64,000 nucleotides of DNA from the NCBI GenBank assembly GCA_017307855.1, contig JAFKGD010000013.1, positions 265,583 to 329,582 on the forward strand, given 5' to 3'. A model generated the notes under the pieces. That model did no database searches, was not told the DNA's origin, and was given only the letters and a program-made list of their open reading frames with translations. Source of the stretch: Burkholderiales bacterium. GTDB lineage: Bacteria; Pseudomonadota; Gammaproteobacteria; Burkholderiales; Burkholderiaceae_C. This document shows positions 42,094-51,648 of the stretch, one piece after another. Numbering within the stretch: position 1 is the stretch's first letter; every line of letters starts with the position of its first letter. Both the position numbers and the translations under genes were made by a program.

Positions 42094-43113
42094 ATGACAC
42101 AGACTCCTCCGACCCGACAACGACAGATCGTCTACGCCAGGCGCCCGCAGGGCGTGCCCACCACCGACTGCTTCCAGCTCGTGCAGGTGCCGGTGGTCCG
42201 GCCTGGCCCGGGTCAGGTGCTGGTGCGCAACGACGTGCTCTCTGTCGATCCGTACATCCGCATGCGCATGGAGGAAAAGGATTCCTATGCGCCGGTGATG
42301 GCCATCGGCGACGTGCTGGTGGGCCGCACGGTCGGCCAGGTGCTGGAAAGCCGTGCCGACGGCTTCGCCGAGGGTGACTGGGTCGTGGGCCGCCTGGGCT
42401 GGCAGGACTACAGCGTGGCCGGCCCGGGCGAGTTGCAGAAGATCGACGTGGCGCTCGCGCCCGCGACCGCGTATCTCGGAGCGCTCGGCTCCACCGGCGT
42501 GACGGCGTGGGTCGGGCTGATGGCATTCGGCCAGCCGAAGGCCGGGCAGACGGTGCTGGTGTCGGCCGCCTCGGGCGCCGTGGGCAGCGTGGTCGGTCAG
42601 CTCGCCAGGCTCAAGGGTTGCCGCGCAGTCGGCATCGCGGGCGGGGCGTCCAAGTGCGCGCTGGTGAAGGAGACGCATGGCTTCGACGATTGCGTCGATT
42701 ACAAGGCGCCCGACTTCGCACAGGCCCTCGCGCGCGCCGTGCCCCAGGGCGTCGACGTGTACTTCGACAACGTGGGCGGCCCCATCCTCGACGCGGTGCT
42801 GCCGCTGCTCAACAACTTTGCGCGCATCCCGCTGTGCGGCCTCGTATCGCAATACAACGAGACCGAGCCGTACCGCGTGAAGAACCTGCGCGAGATCTTC
42901 AATCGCCGCGTCACCCTGCGCGGCTTCGTGCTGTCCGACCACCGCGACCTCTGGCCCGAGGCCACGCGCGAGCTGATCGAGGCCTACCGCAGCGGCCAGC
43001 TCCAGTACCGCGAGACGATCGCCGAAGGGCTGGAAAACGCCCCGCAGGCCTTCATCGACATGCTGGCCGGCGCCAACGTCGGCAAGCAGCTCGTGCGCGT
43101 GCGGGGGGCGTGA
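42094..43113 (+). CDS. NADP-dependent MDR-superfamily oxidoreductase (PTGR/curcumin-reductase type)
   Basis: 339 residues without catalytic zinc ligands. Seen: LVRNDVLSVDPYIRMRMEEK near 43, LGALGSTGVTAWVGLMAFGQ near 128, the nucleotide-binding VLVSAASGAVGSVVGQLARL near 152 and GVDVYFDNVGGPILDAVL near 215. Family members reduce the C=C bond of alpha,beta-unsaturated ketones or acids. Its stop overlaps the next start (TGATG). In this cluster it may saturate an enone intermediate or be a side activity. Confidence 0.87.
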   Translation: MTQTPPTRQRQIVYARRPQGVPTTDCFQLVQVPVVRPGPGQVLVRNDVLSVDPYIRMRMEEKDSYAPVMAIGDVLVGRTVGQVLESRADGFAEGDWVVGRLGWQDYSVAGPGELQKIDVALAPATAYLGALGSTGVTAWVGLMAFGQPKAGQTVLVSAASGAVGSVVGQLARLKGCRAVGIAGGASKCALVKETHGFDDCVDYKAPDFAQALARAVPQGVDVYFDNVGGPILDAVLPLLNNFARIPLCGLVSQYNETEPYRVKNLREIFNRRVTLRGFVLSDHRDLWPEATRELIEAYRSGQLQYRETIAEGLENAPQAFIDMLAGANVGKQLVRVRGA

Positions 43114-44576
43114 TGCAGCAGCTCGCCACACGCCATGCCCGCTCGCACGTGGGCGGCGACTGGTACGCCGCCACGGCCGTGCGCACTGTGCCCGTGCTCA
43201 ATCCTGCGAATGGCGAAGCCGTCGGCCACGTGGAGCTGATCGATGCCGCCGGGCTCGACGCCGCACTGGCCTCGGCCGCCGAAGGTTTCCAGGTCTGGAA
43301 GAACACCAGCGCCTACGATCGCGCCGCCGTCATGCGCGGCGCCATGGGCCTGATGCGCGAGCGGCGGACCGACATCGCGCGGCTCATGACCCTCGAGCAG
43401 GGCAAGCCGCTGGCCGAGGCCGTCGGCGAGGTGACCACCTCCGCCGACAACACCGACTGGATGGCCGAGGAAGCCACGCGAGCCTACGGCCGCCTGCTGG
43501 TGCCGCGCAACGCGGGTGTGTCGCAGATCGTGCGGCGCGAACCCATCGGCCCCGTGGCCGCGTTCTGCCCGTGGAACTTTCCCGCGCTCACGCCCACGCG
43601 CAAGATCGCAGGCGCACTCGCGGCGGGCTGTTCGATCGTCCTCAAGCCGTCCGAGGAAACACCGCTCACCGCGCAGGCCATCGTGCAGTGCTTCATCGAC
43701 GCGGGATTGCCGAAGCACGTCCTCAACCTCGTCTTCGGCGATCCGCGCCAGGTGTCGGAGCATCTCATCGGGTCCGACGTTATCCGCAAGGTGACCTTCA
43801 CCGGGTCCACGCCGGTGGGAAAGGTGTTGCTCGGCCTCGCGGCGCAAGGCGTCAAACGCGCCACGATGGAACTCGGCGGCCATGCGCCCGTGATCGTCTT
43901 CGACGACGTCGACCCGGTGGCGGCTGCGCGCCAGGCCGTCGTGTCCAAGTTCCGCAATGCGGGCCAGGTCTGCACCAGCCCCACGCGCTTCTACGTGCAG
44001 CAGGGCGTCTACGAGGCGTTCGCACAGGCATTCGCCGAGGCCGCAGGCAAGCTCGTCGTCGGCGACGGCCTGGCCGAGGGCGTCCAGATGGGCCCGCTGG
44101 CCAATCCGCGCCGCGTCGAGGCGATGGAATCGCTCTGCGCCGATGCCCTCGCGCAGGGCGCACGCCTGCTGTGCGGCGGCCAGCGCCCCGAGGGCGCGGG
44201 CTGGTTCTACCCGCCCACCGTGCTGGCCGACGTGCCAGAGACGGCGCGCCTCATGAACGAGGAGCCGTTCGGTCCGCTGGTGCCCATCACGCCCTTCAGC
44301 AACCTGAAAGACGCCGTGCGCCAGGCCAATCGCCTGCCTTTCGGCCTCGCCGCCTACGCGATGACGAAGTCGCTCTCGCGCGCGAATGCGATGAGCGAAC
44401 AGCTCGAAGCCGGCATGGTCTGCATCAACCACTTCACGGTATCCACGCCTTCTTCGCCCTTCGGCGGGGTGAAGGAAAGCGGCTACGGCTCGGAAGGCGG
44501 CGTGGAAGGGCTCGACGCCTATCTCGTCACCAAGTCCGTCACGCAGCGCACTGCCGGCGCCGACCTGGAGCCATGA
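43113..44576 (+). CDS. NAD(P)-dependent aldehyde dehydrogenase, succinate-semialdehyde dehydrogenase type
   Basis: 487 residues, typical length. Seen: PIGPVAAFCPWNFPALTPTR near 145, AGCSIVLKPSEETPLTA near 171, VTFTGSTPVGK near 227, general base E253 in MELGGHAPVIV and catalytic C287 in NAGQVCTSPTRFYV. It oxidises an aldehyde acid to a diacid. Paired with the iron-type alcohol dehydrogenase 3 bases downstream, it would complete oxidation of a primary alcohol to a carboxylate. Exact substrate unknown; succinate semialdehyde or mevaldate would both fit the active-site type (inference). Confidence 0.88.
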   Translation: MQQLATRHARSHVGGDWYAATAVRTVPVLNPANGEAVGHVELIDAAGLDAALASAAEGFQVWKNTSAYDRAAVMRGAMGLMRERRTDIARLMTLEQGKPLAEAVGEVTTSADNTDWMAEEATRAYGRLLVPRNAGVSQIVRREPIGPVAAFCPWNFPALTPTRKIAGALAAGCSIVLKPSEETPLTAQAIVQCFIDAGLPKHVLNLVFGDPRQVSEHLIGSDVIRKVTFTGSTPVGKVLLGLAAQGVKRATMELGGHAPVIVFDDVDPVAAARQAVVSKFRNAGQVCTSPTRFYVQQGVYEAFAQAFAEAAGKLVVGDGLAEGVQMGPLANPRRVEAMESLCADALAQGARLLCGGQRPEGAGWFYPPTVLADVPETARLMNEEPFGPLVPITPFSNLKDAVRQANRLPFGLAAYAMTKSLSRANAMSEQLEAGMVCINHFTVSTPSSPFGGVKESGYGSEGGVEGLDAYLVTKSVTQRTAGADLEP

Positions 44577-44579
44577 GCC

Positions 44580-45695
44580 ATGAGTGTGTTGCAGTTCCTC
44601 ACCACAGTCCACTTCGGCGACGGCAAGCGTGACCAGCTGCCCGCGCTGCTGGCGCAGTCGAACGTCGGCAAGCCGCTGTTCGTCACCGACAGGGGTGTGA
44701 TCCGTGCCGGCGTCTTCGCCCAGGCCACGGAACATGTCGCCGGCGCTGATGCGATGCCGGTGTTCGACGACACGCCGGTCAACCCGACCGAAGCGGCGGC
44801 CGCAGCCGGTGCCGCGCTCTACAAGCACAGCGGCTGCGACGGCGTGGTCGGGATCGGCGGAGGGGCTGCGCTCGACCTGGCCAAGGCCATCGCCGTGCTC
44901 GCCACCCACGAGCCGCCGCTGTGGAACTACTGCAACCGCCACGCGAAGCCCGCACCCATCGACCGCGCGCCGCCGCTGATCCTGCTGCCCACCACCGCGG
45001 GCACGGGCAGCGAGGTCGGTCGCTCGGCGGTGATCGTGTTCGACAACGGCATCAAGGCCGGCGTGCGCTGCCCCGACCTGGTGACGGCCGCCATCTGCGA
45101 CCCCGAACTCACGCATGGCCTGCCGCCCTCCATCACCGCGTCGACCGGGATGGATGCGCTGGCGCATTGCATCGAGACCTATTGCTCGCCGACGGTGAAT
45201 CCGCCAGCCGACGCGATCTCGCTCGACGGCATGCAGCGGATCTTCCGGCACCTCGAACGCGCCGTCGCAGGCGGCACGGATCCAGAGGCGCGCTGGAACA
45301 TGATGATGGGCTCGCTCGAAGGCGCGATCAGCTTCCAGAAGGGCATGGGTGCAGTGCATGCGCTGTCGCACCCCCTGGGCGCCAGAGGCTTCCACCACGG
45401 CACGCTCAATGCGATCCTGCTGCCGCCGGTGCTGCGCGCCAATCGCGAAGCGCTGGGCGACAAATGGGCCATGATGCTGCGCCAGGCCGGGTGGCCCGGC
45501 GACGCCGATTTCGCTGCGGGCATCGCCCGACTCAACGCGGCCATCGGCATTCCGGCGCGGCTGCGCGACATCGGCGTCAAGCAAGATTGCCTGGCCGAAG
45601 TCGCCGGGCAGGCGCTCGAAGACAACGCACACAAGACCAATCCGCGCCTGCTGGCCCAGGCCGACTATCTCGCCATCCTCGAGTCGGCGTACTGA
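44580..45695 (+). CDS. Iron-containing alcohol dehydrogenase
   Basis: 371 residues of the group III iron-dependent dehydrogenases (PF00465). Seen: VVGIGGGAALDLAKAIAVLA near 89 (nucleotide site), PTTAGTGSEVGRSAV near 138, metal ligands in TGMDALAHCIETYCSP near 190 and MGAVHALSHPLGARGFHHG near 258. Closest functional relatives include 4-hydroxybutyrate dehydrogenases, among others. Last gene of the operon, 3 bases after the aldehyde dehydrogenase. Confidence 0.9.
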   Translation: MSVLQFLTTVHFGDGKRDQLPALLAQSNVGKPLFVTDRGVIRAGVFAQATEHVAGADAMPVFDDTPVNPTEAAAAAGAALYKHSGCDGVVGIGGGAALDLAKAIAVLATHEPPLWNYCNRHAKPAPIDRAPPLILLPTTAGTGSEVGRSAVIVFDNGIKAGVRCPDLVTAAICDPELTHGLPPSITASTGMDALAHCIETYCSPTVNPPADAISLDGMQRIFRHLERAVAGGTDPEARWNMMMGSLEGAISFQKGMGAVHALSHPLGARGFHHGTLNAILLPPVLRANREALGDKWAMMLRQAGWPGDADFAAGIARLNAAIGIPARLRDIGVKQDCLAEVAGQALEDNAHKTNPRLLAQADYLAILESAY

Positions 45696-45752
45696 GCGAC
45701 GTACGGCACCCGGTCTTTCGCTCGGCACAGCGTGCGATTGTGCGCACCGAAG

Positions 45753-45769
45753 TCATCAATCATTGATGA
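45753..45769. promoter_or_regulatory. Palindrome upstream of glcB (operator candidate)
   Basis: TCATCAA (45753-45759) and TTGATGA (45763-45769) are perfect reverse complements around TCA. They are nested in a wider repeat CGATTG (45735-45740) / CAATCG (45780-45785). A further GCAGGT-GTGAA-ACCTGC hairpin lies at 45819-45835 in the leader. The palindromes probably bind a regulator of malate synthase; which one is unknown. Confidence 0.5.
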
Positions 45770-45873
45770 ATTTGAAGCGCAATCGTCACAACGGTTCGTA
45801 ATACAGTAGTGGCTCGCCGCAGGTGTGAAACCTGCATGCCCTTCCGACCCCACGATCCAAGCCGAGCCGAACC

Positions 45874-48078
45874 ATGACCGCACGCACGCCGATCCACGGC
45901 CTCCAGGTGGCCACCCCCCTGTACCGCTTCATCGAAGACGACGTCCTGCCCGGCACCGGCGTCGACAGCTCAAAGTTCTGGAAGGGATTCGACGCCATCG
46001 TGGCCGATCTCGCGCCCAGGAACATCGAGCTGCTGGACGAGCGCGACCGCCTGCAGACGGCGCTCGACACCTGGCACGAAGCCCATCCCGGCCCCATCGC
46101 CGACATGCAGGCCTACCGCGCCTATCTCGAGCAGATCGGCTATCTGGTCAAGCCGCCCAAGGGCGCCCGGGCCACGACGAAGAACGTCGACGCCGAACTG
46201 GCTACGCAGGCCGGGGCGCAGCTGGTGGTGCCCATCCTCAATGCCCGCTACGCGCTCAACGCGGCCAATGCGCGCTGGGGCAGCCTGTACGACGCGCTGT
46301 ACGGCACCGACGCGATCAGCGAGGAAGGCGGCTGCGAGAAGGGCAAGGGCTACAACCCCCGGCGCGGCGCCAAGGTCATCGAGTACGCGCGCTACGTGCT
46401 CGACCGCACGGCGCCGCTGGCCTCGGGCTCTCACATCGACTCCATCGCCTACGCGGTGAAGAATGGCGCGCTGGTCGTCACGCTTGCAGGCGGCAAGGCC
46501 ACGAAGCTCAAGAACGCCAGGCAGTTCGTCGGCTACCAGGGCGACGCCGCTGCGCCCGGCGGCGTGCTGCTGGTGCACAACGGCCTGCACCTGGACATCC
46601 GCATCGACAAGACGCACGCCATCGGCAAGACCGATCCGGCCGGCGTGGCCGACCTGGTGGTCGAGTCCGCGCTCTCGACCATCCTCGACCTGGAGGATTC
46701 GGTGGCCGCCGTCGATGCCGACGACAAGATCGCCGGTTACCGCAACTGGCTGGGCATCCTCAAGGGCACGCTGACCGAAGAGGTGAGCAAGGGCGGCACC
46801 ACCTTCACCCGTGGGCTCAATCCCGATCGCCTCTACACGGCGCCCTCGGGCAAGGGCGAAGTGCGCATGCACGGCCGCTCGCTCATGTTCGTGCGCAATG
46901 TCGGCCACCTGATGACCAACCCCGCGGTGCTGTGGAAGGACGGCGAGGGCGTGGAGCGCGAGATTCCCGAAGGCATCCTCGACGCCGTGGTGACGACCAC
47001 CATCGCACTGCACGATCTCCAGGCCAAGGGCAAAGCCGGCATCCGCAACTCGCGCAAGGGCTCGGTCTACATCGTCAAGCCCAAGATGCACGGGCCGGAC
47101 GAGGTCGCCTTCGCAGCCCAGTTGTTCGGCCGCGTCGAGAAGCTGCTGGGCCTGGCCGACAGCACCGTCAAGCTCGGCATCATGGACGAGGAGCGTCGCA
47201 CCAGCGTCAACCTCAAGGCCTGCATCGCCGCGGCCGCCAGCCGCGTGGCCTTCATCAACACGGGGTTCCTCGACCGCACGGGCGACGAGATGCACACCTG
47301 CATGCAGGCCGGCCCGGTGCTGCGCAAGGGCGACATGAAGTCGTCGGCCTGGATCGCGGCCTACGAGAAGAGCAACGTGCTGGTGGGCCTGTCGATGGGC
47401 CTGTCGGGCCGCGCCCAGATCGGCAAGGGCATGTGGGCCATGCCCGACCTCATGGCCGAAATGCTCAGGCAGAAGATCGGCCACCCCAGGGCGGGTGCCA
47501 ACACCGCCTGGGTGCCCAGCCCCACCGCCGCCACGCTGCACGCCATGCACTACCACCAGATCGACGTGTTCGCGGTGCAGAAGGAACTGGCGAAGCAGGA
47601 CGCCGACAAGCTGCGCGATGCACTGCTGGCCGACCTGCTGACCATTCCCGTGGTCGCGCAGCCGACGTGGAGCGATGCCGAGAAGCAGCAGGAGCTCGAC
47701 AACAACATCCAGGGCATCCTGGGCTACGTGGTGCGCTGGATCGACCAGGGCATCGGCTGCTCCAAGGTGCCCGACATCCACAACGTGGGCCTGATGGAAG
47801 ACCGCGCCACGCTGCGCATCTCCAGCCAGCACGTGGCCAACTGGCTGCTCCACGGCGTGGTGACGAAGGCGCAGGTGACCAAGACCTTCGAGCGCATGGC
47901 CGCCGTGGTGGACAAGCAGAACGCCGGCGACCCGCTGTACCGTCCGATGTCGAAGAACCTCAAGGGCTCGGCCGCCTACCAGGCTGCGACCGACCTGGTC
48001 TTCAAGGGCCTCTCGCAGCCCAGCGGCTACACCGAGCCACTGCTGCATGCCTGGCGCCTGAAGGTCAAGGCTGGCTGA
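45874..48078 (+). CDS. glcB: Malate synthase G
   Basis: Condenses glyoxylate and acetyl-CoA to malate, allowing growth on C2 compounds and recycling of acetyl-CoA. 734 residues, the single-chain G isoform length. Seen: [20 protein letters not shown] near 286, [20 protein letters not shown] near 334, [20 protein letters not shown] near 433, [20 protein letters not shown] near 462, and [20 protein letters not shown] near 543. The catalytic Arg/Glu/Asp region is intact. It stands alone after the catabolic island, with its own leader carrying palindromes; isocitrate lyase is not in the window. Confidence 0.97.
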   Translation: MTARTPIHGLQVATPLYRFIEDDVLPGTGVDSSKFWKGFDAIVADLAPRNIELLDERDRLQTALDTWHEAHPGPIADMQAYRAYLEQIGYLVKPPKGARATTKNVDAELATQAGAQLVVPILNARYALNAANARWGSLYDALYGTDAISEEGGCEKGKGYNPRRGAKVIEYARYVLDRTAPLASGSHIDSIAYAVKNGALVVTLAGGKATKLKNARQFVGYQGDAAAPGGVLLVHNGLHLDIRIDKTHAIGKTDPAGVADLVVESALSTILDLEDSVAAVDADDKIAGYRNWLGILKGTLTEEVSKGGTTFTRGLNPDRLYTAPSGKGEVRMHGRSLMFVRNVGHLMTNPAVLWKDGEGVEREIPEGILDAVVTTTIALHDLQAKGKAGIRNSRKGSVYIVKPKMHGPDEVAFAAQLFGRVEKLLGLADSTVKLGIMDEERRTSVNLKACIAAAASRVAFINTGFLDRTGDEMHTCMQAGPVLRKGDMKSSAWIAAYEKSNVLVGLSMGLSGRAQIGKGMWAMPDLMAEMLRQKIGHPRAGANTAWVPSPTAATLHAMHYHQIDVFAVQKELAKQDADKLRDALLADLLTIPVVAQPTWSDAEKQQELDNNIQGILGYVVRWIDQGIGCSKVPDIHNVGLMEDRATLRISSQHVANWLLHGVVTKAQVTKTFERMAAVVDKQNAGDPLYRPMSKNLKGSAAYQAATDLVFKGLSQPSGYTEPLLHAWRLKVKAG

Positions 48079-48184
48079 CACGGTGTAGGCGGCCTCGCAC
48101 GACGTTCGCCGGCCTGCACCGGCAGCCCTGGCAAGCACGGCCGGCCATCATGAAGGCTCCAAACCAACCCGTGAAGGAGTCACC

Positions 48185-48367
48185 ATGAACAAGGATCAAG
48201 TCGCAGGCCGCATCAAGGAAGCCGCCGGTGAAGTGCAGGAGCATGTGGGCCGTGCGGTCGGCAGCGAGAAGCACGAAGCCAAGGGCCATGCCAAGGAAAT
48301 GGAAGGCAAGGTTCAGAAGAACTACGGCGACGCCAAGGAAGCCGTGAAGGACGCAGTCAACAAGTAA
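48185..48367 (+). CDS. CsbD-family small stress protein
   Basis: 60 residues, highly charged: MNKDQVAGRIKEAAGEVQEH, then KGHAKEMEGKVQKNYGDAKE. This is the CsbD-like pattern (PF05532) seen in general-stress proteins. GGAGT Shine-Dalgarno 5 bases before the ATG; a strong terminator follows. Function unknown; the protein is probably partly disordered or helical. Confidence 0.9.
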   Translation: MNKDQVAGRIKEAAGEVQEHVGRAVGSEKHEAKGHAKEMEGKVQKNYGDAKEAVKDAVNK

Positions 48368-48393
48368 TTCGGTTAGCGCCGAACGTGCTTGCA

Positions 48394-48425
48394 AGCCGGC
48401 GCCCCGCGAGGGGCGGCCGGCTTTT
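48394..48425 (+). terminator. Rho-independent terminator after the CsbD gene
   Basis: AGCCGGC (48394-48400) pairs with GCCGGCT (48416-48422). An inner GCCCC/GGGGC stem is closed by a GCGA tetraloop with one bulged G, then TTT. Confidence 0.85.
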
Positions 48426-48462
48426 CTGCTGTTGGCGCCGGGCGACACCTACACTCGTGCGC

Positions 48463-48684
48463 ATGCCTGCTCCTATATCGCACATCGATGCACTGCGCTG
48501 CCCCCTCTGCGGGCAGGCCAACGGATGCGCGATGGAAGCGGCGAGGAACACCGGCGTGGAACCCGGAACGTGCTGGTGCATGACGGCCACTCTGGATCCG
48601 CTCTCGCTGGAGCGGGTGCCCGACGGCTTCCGGGGACTGGCCTGCATCTGCGCGCGCTGCGCCCAGGCATCGCGGCCCGGCTGA
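48463..48684 (+). CDS. Small cysteine-rich CWC-family protein
   Basis: 73 residues with seven cysteines: LRCPLCGQANGCAM near 11, the name-giving TCWC motif near 36, and LACICARC near 59. This matches the Cys_rich_CWC family (PF14375), probably a small zinc-binding protein of unknown role. TACACT (48450-48455) lies 7 bases before the ATG, with no Shine-Dalgarno, so it is a leaderless candidate. An in-frame GTG two codons upstream is an alternative start. Confidence 0.82.
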   Translation: MPAPISHIDALRCPLCGQANGCAMEAARNTGVEPGTCWCMTATLDPLSLERVPDGFRGLACICARCAQASRPG

Positions 48685-48691
48685 TCGATGT

Positions 48692-50092
48692 TCAGGCGGG
48701 CGTCGGCTGGGGCGCGGCCACGTCAGGCGACGCATCGGCCAGCGGAGCCTGCGTCATCGGCACGGACGACGCCGCAGGCGCAGCACCGGCGGCCTGCACC
48801 ACCTGATGGATGAACTGCAACTTGCCCACCGCCGCCGCCGGCAGCACGAAAGGATAGAAGTCGTGCTGGCCCATGCTGCGCGAGAGCTCGTTGAAGACGG
48901 CCGTCAGTCGGATCCAGTCGTTGACGAAGTCGAGGAAGGCCTGCGCATCGGGCGCATCGGGTTGCCACAGTGCCGCAGGGCCGAAGGGCTCGTGGTCCAG
49001 GTCCACGTCGGCGGCGTTGACGCCGAACGAACGCGCGGTGTCCACCGTGTCCACCATGTGCAGGTAATGCGCCCAGCTCTCGGCCCAGTCTTCCCACGGA
49101 TGGGTGCTGGCATAGCTGCTCACGAAGCGCAGAGGCCAGTCCGGCGCCGGGCCGTTCTGGTAATGGCGCTGGAGCGCGGCGCCGTAGTCCTCGCGCTCGT
49201 CGCCGAACAGGGTGCGGAAGGGCTCCAGCCACGGGCTGTCCAGGACCAGGCGGTCCCAGTAGTAGTGCCCGATTTCGTGGCGGAAGTGGCCCAGCAGCGT
49301 GCGGTAGGGCTCGCGCATATCGGCGCGGACCTTCTCGCGCACGGCGTCGTCGGCTTCTTCCACGTTGAGCGTGATCACGCCCGAGGCGTGGCCCGTCATC
49401 ACACGCGGGCCGCCCGGCGCGGCGCGGAGCAGGTCGAATGCCAGGCCGCGTGCGGGGTCTTCCGCGCGCGACTGCACGGGCAGCCCGAGCAGCAGCAACT
49501 GCGATACCAGCCGGCGCTTGGCCAGCTCGATGCGGCGCCAGAGGTCGGCGTTGCCCTCGACGCTGAGGTCGGGGATCGTGCGGTTGAGCGCACAGGCGCG
49601 GCACAGCGGGCCGGCGGCGCGGACCGGCGCGTCGCTGGCCGCCACCACCGGCGCCTGTTCGGCCTGTGCCGATGCAACGAGGGTCGGATCGGTCGCAGCC
49701 GCCTCGACCACGGCGGCCGATGCGGCGGCCCCGTCAGCGCCTTCGGGAGCGGCTGCCTCGGCAGGCAGGGCGTTCATCGGAATGGCGGGCGCCACGGGCG
49801 GCGGCGGCGGATCGCCGGGCTCGGGCACCGGCACCATCCAGTTGCAGCCGGCAGCGGTGTGGAAGTTGGCGCAGCGCTGCAGCGGCCGGCCTTCCGGCTC
49901 GTCCCAGGGCAGCCAGGTGTCGGGCTGCGGCCCCGGGGCCAGCGGCAGGAGGCGGGCGTGGTCGGGGTCGAAGCCCAGCGGCGTGTGGCAGGCCAGGCAT
50001 TCGCTGTTGCGGAAGAACACCGGTCGCCCGCACTGGCAGCGGTAGGCCCGGGGCGGCGGCGTGGTGTCGGGGGGCGTCGGGTCGGGTTGCAT
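48692..50092 (-). CDS. Zinc-binding metallopeptidase (Peptidase_Mx family) with a zinc-ribbon N-terminus
   Basis: 466 residues. N-terminal cysteine pairs (C19/C21, C32/C35, and C74, C83, C164, C167) suggest one or two zinc ribbons, interrupted by a Pro/Ala/Glu-rich insertion (~90-160). The peptidase part has HEIGH at 272-276 in GHFRHEIGHYYWDRL and the later ligand region WEDWAESWAHYLHM near 335. This fits PF15887 (putative zinc-binding metallo-peptidase), larger than usual because of the insertion. No signal peptide, so probably cytoplasmic. Start at 50092 (MQPDPTPPDT); an ATG 8 codons upstream is possible. Confidence 0.8.
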   Translation of the reverse strand: MQPDPTPPDTTPPPRAYRCQCGRPVFFRNSECLACHTPLGFDPDHARLLPLAPGPQPDTWLPWDEPEGRPLQRCANFHTAAGCNWMVPVPEPGDPPPPPVAPAIPMNALPAEAAAPEGADGAAASAAVVEAAATDPTLVASAQAEQAPVVAASDAPVRAAGPLCRACALNRTIPDLSVEGNADLWRRIELAKRRLVSQLLLLGLPVQSRAEDPARGLAFDLLRAAPGGPRVMTGHASGVITLNVEEADDAVREKVRADMREPYRTLLGHFRHEIGHYYWDRLVLDSPWLEPFRTLFGDEREDYGAALQRHYQNGPAPDWPLRFVSSYASTHPWEDWAESWAHYLHMVDTVDTARSFGVNAADVDLDHEPFGPAALWQPDAPDAQAFLDFVNDWIRLTAVFNELSRSMGQHDFYPFVLPAAAVGKLQFIHQVVQAAGAAPAASSVPMTQAPLADASPDVAAPQPTPA

Positions 50093-50148
50093 GGCAGCGG
50101 AGTGTGCGCCTGGCATGCGGCCATCCGTGCAGGACAATACCCCGATCC

Positions 50149-51636
50149 ATGAGTCAGCCGGCCCCTGCACCCCGCCCGCCCGATCCTTCGTCGCTGCCCG
50201 CGCTGCGCGAGCGCCACGGCCCTCGCTACCGCTGGCTTCTGCTGCTGTCCGTGATGATCGGCACCATGGCCTCGGTCATGTCCTCGACCATCGTGAACGT
50301 GGCGATCCCCGACCTGAGCCATCACTTTCATCTGGGACAGGAGCGTGCCCAGTGGGTCACCTCGGGCTTCATGGTGGCCATGACGATTTCCATGCTCACC
50401 ACGCCGTGGCTGCTCGACCGTTTCGGCTACCGGCGCACCTACGTCGGCACGATGCTGCTGCTGCTGGCGGGTGGCGTGGGCGGCGGGCTGTCCGACCTCT
50501 ATGGCCTGGTGCTGGCGGCGCGCGTGGCCGAGGGGCTGGCGGCCGGCGTGGTGCAGCCCATCCCGGCCATCATCGTGATGCGCGCGTTCCAGCCCCACGA
50601 GCAGGGCCGCGCCATCGGCATCTTCAGCATGGGCGTGGTGCTGGCGCCGGCCATCGGCCCCAGCGTGGGCGGCCTGCTGGTGGACCTGTTCGGCTGGCGC
50701 TCGATCTTCTTCATGGTGGTGCCGTTCTGCGTGGCGTCGATCTGGCTGGCATTGCGCTTCGTGCCCAACTCGGCCCCCGGCAAGGCAGCCGGCCAGGCCG
50801 CTCCGCTGGACTGGGGTGGGCTACTGCTGGGAGCGGCCGGCACGCTGTGCCTGCTCAACGGTCTGGTCGAACTGCACGGCGGCACGCCGCTCGAGGCCGC
50901 GCTGCTGCTGGCCGGTGCCCTCCTGTCGCTGGTGGCCTTCGTCGTCTGGCAGCGCCGCCAGGAGCGTGCGGGCGGCTCGCCGCTGATGCGCCTCACGCTG
51001 TTCGACAACCGCGCCTTCGCCATGGGCAGCATCGTTTCGTTCATCTACGGCATCGCCCTGTTCGGCTCCACCTACCTGTTGCCGGTGTATATGCAGCTGG
51101 GCCTGGGCCTGTCCGCCTCGTACGTCGGCACCATCCTGCTGCCGGCAGGTTTCGTGCTCGCCGTGGCCATCGCGCTGGTGGGGCGCATGGCCGACCGCCA
51201 GCCCACCTGGCTGCTGGTGAGCGTGGGCCTGGCGCTGCTGGCCACCTCGTTCGCGCTGATGGCCACCCTGCAACTGGGTGCGCCGCTGTGGCCGCTGGTG
51301 CTGTTCACCGTGCTGGGCCGCATCGGCCTGGGCTTCATCCTGCCCTCGCTCAACCTCGGCGCCATGCGCGGCCTCGACACGGCCCTGATCCCGCAGGGAT
51401 CGAGCGCCATCAACTTCGTGCGCATGCTGGGCGGCGCGGCGGGGGTGGGCCTGTGCGGCATCGTGCTCGAATGGCGGCTGGCCGTGCATGGCGACTCGCT
51501 GGCGCGCGTGGCCAGCAGCCCCGAGCGGCTGCGCGCCTTCGACGAAACCTTCCTCATGCTGGCGGGCGTGTGCACGCTGGCCGTGGTGGCGGCGTGGCAG
51601 CTTCGCGCGCCGCGCGCTCCTGCGACGCGCGCATAA
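50149..51636 (+). CDS. MFS drug:H+ antiporter of the DHA2 (EmrB/QacA) family
   Basis: 495 residues with about 14 membrane segments. Seen: MSSTIVNVAIPDLSHHF near 44 (motif D1-like), LLDRFGYRRTYVGTML near 85 (motif A), and SMGVVLAPAIGPSVGGLLVD near 160 (antiporter motif C). No adjacent EmrA-type adaptor or TetR regulator. GACAAT (50133-50138) is 10 bases before the ATG. Substrate unknown. Confidence 0.88.
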   Translation: MSQPAPAPRPPDPSSLPALRERHGPRYRWLLLLSVMIGTMASVMSSTIVNVAIPDLSHHFHLGQERAQWVTSGFMVAMTISMLTTPWLLDRFGYRRTYVGTMLLLLAGGVGGGLSDLYGLVLAARVAEGLAAGVVQPIPAIIVMRAFQPHEQGRAIGIFSMGVVLAPAIGPSVGGLLVDLFGWRSIFFMVVPFCVASIWLALRFVPNSAPGKAAGQAAPLDWGGLLLGAAGTLCLLNGLVELHGGTPLEAALLLAGALLSLVAFVVWQRRQERAGGSPLMRLTLFDNRAFAMGSIVSFIYGIALFGSTYLLPVYMQLGLGLSASYVGTILLPAGFVLAVAIALVGRMADRQPTWLLVSVGLALLATSFALMATLQLGAPLWPLVLFTVLGRIGLGFILPSLNLGAMRGLDTALIPQGSSAINFVRMLGGAAGVGLCGIVLEWRLAVHGDSLARVASSPERLRAFDETFLMLAGVCTLAVVAAWQLRAPRAPATRA

Positions 51637-51648
51637 GAGAATCTCGCC

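Noticed and set aside
42984-45728. A 914-codon minus-strand frame
   Set aside because: Antisense to the aldehyde and alcohol dehydrogenase genes; composition is that of a reverse-complement shadow.
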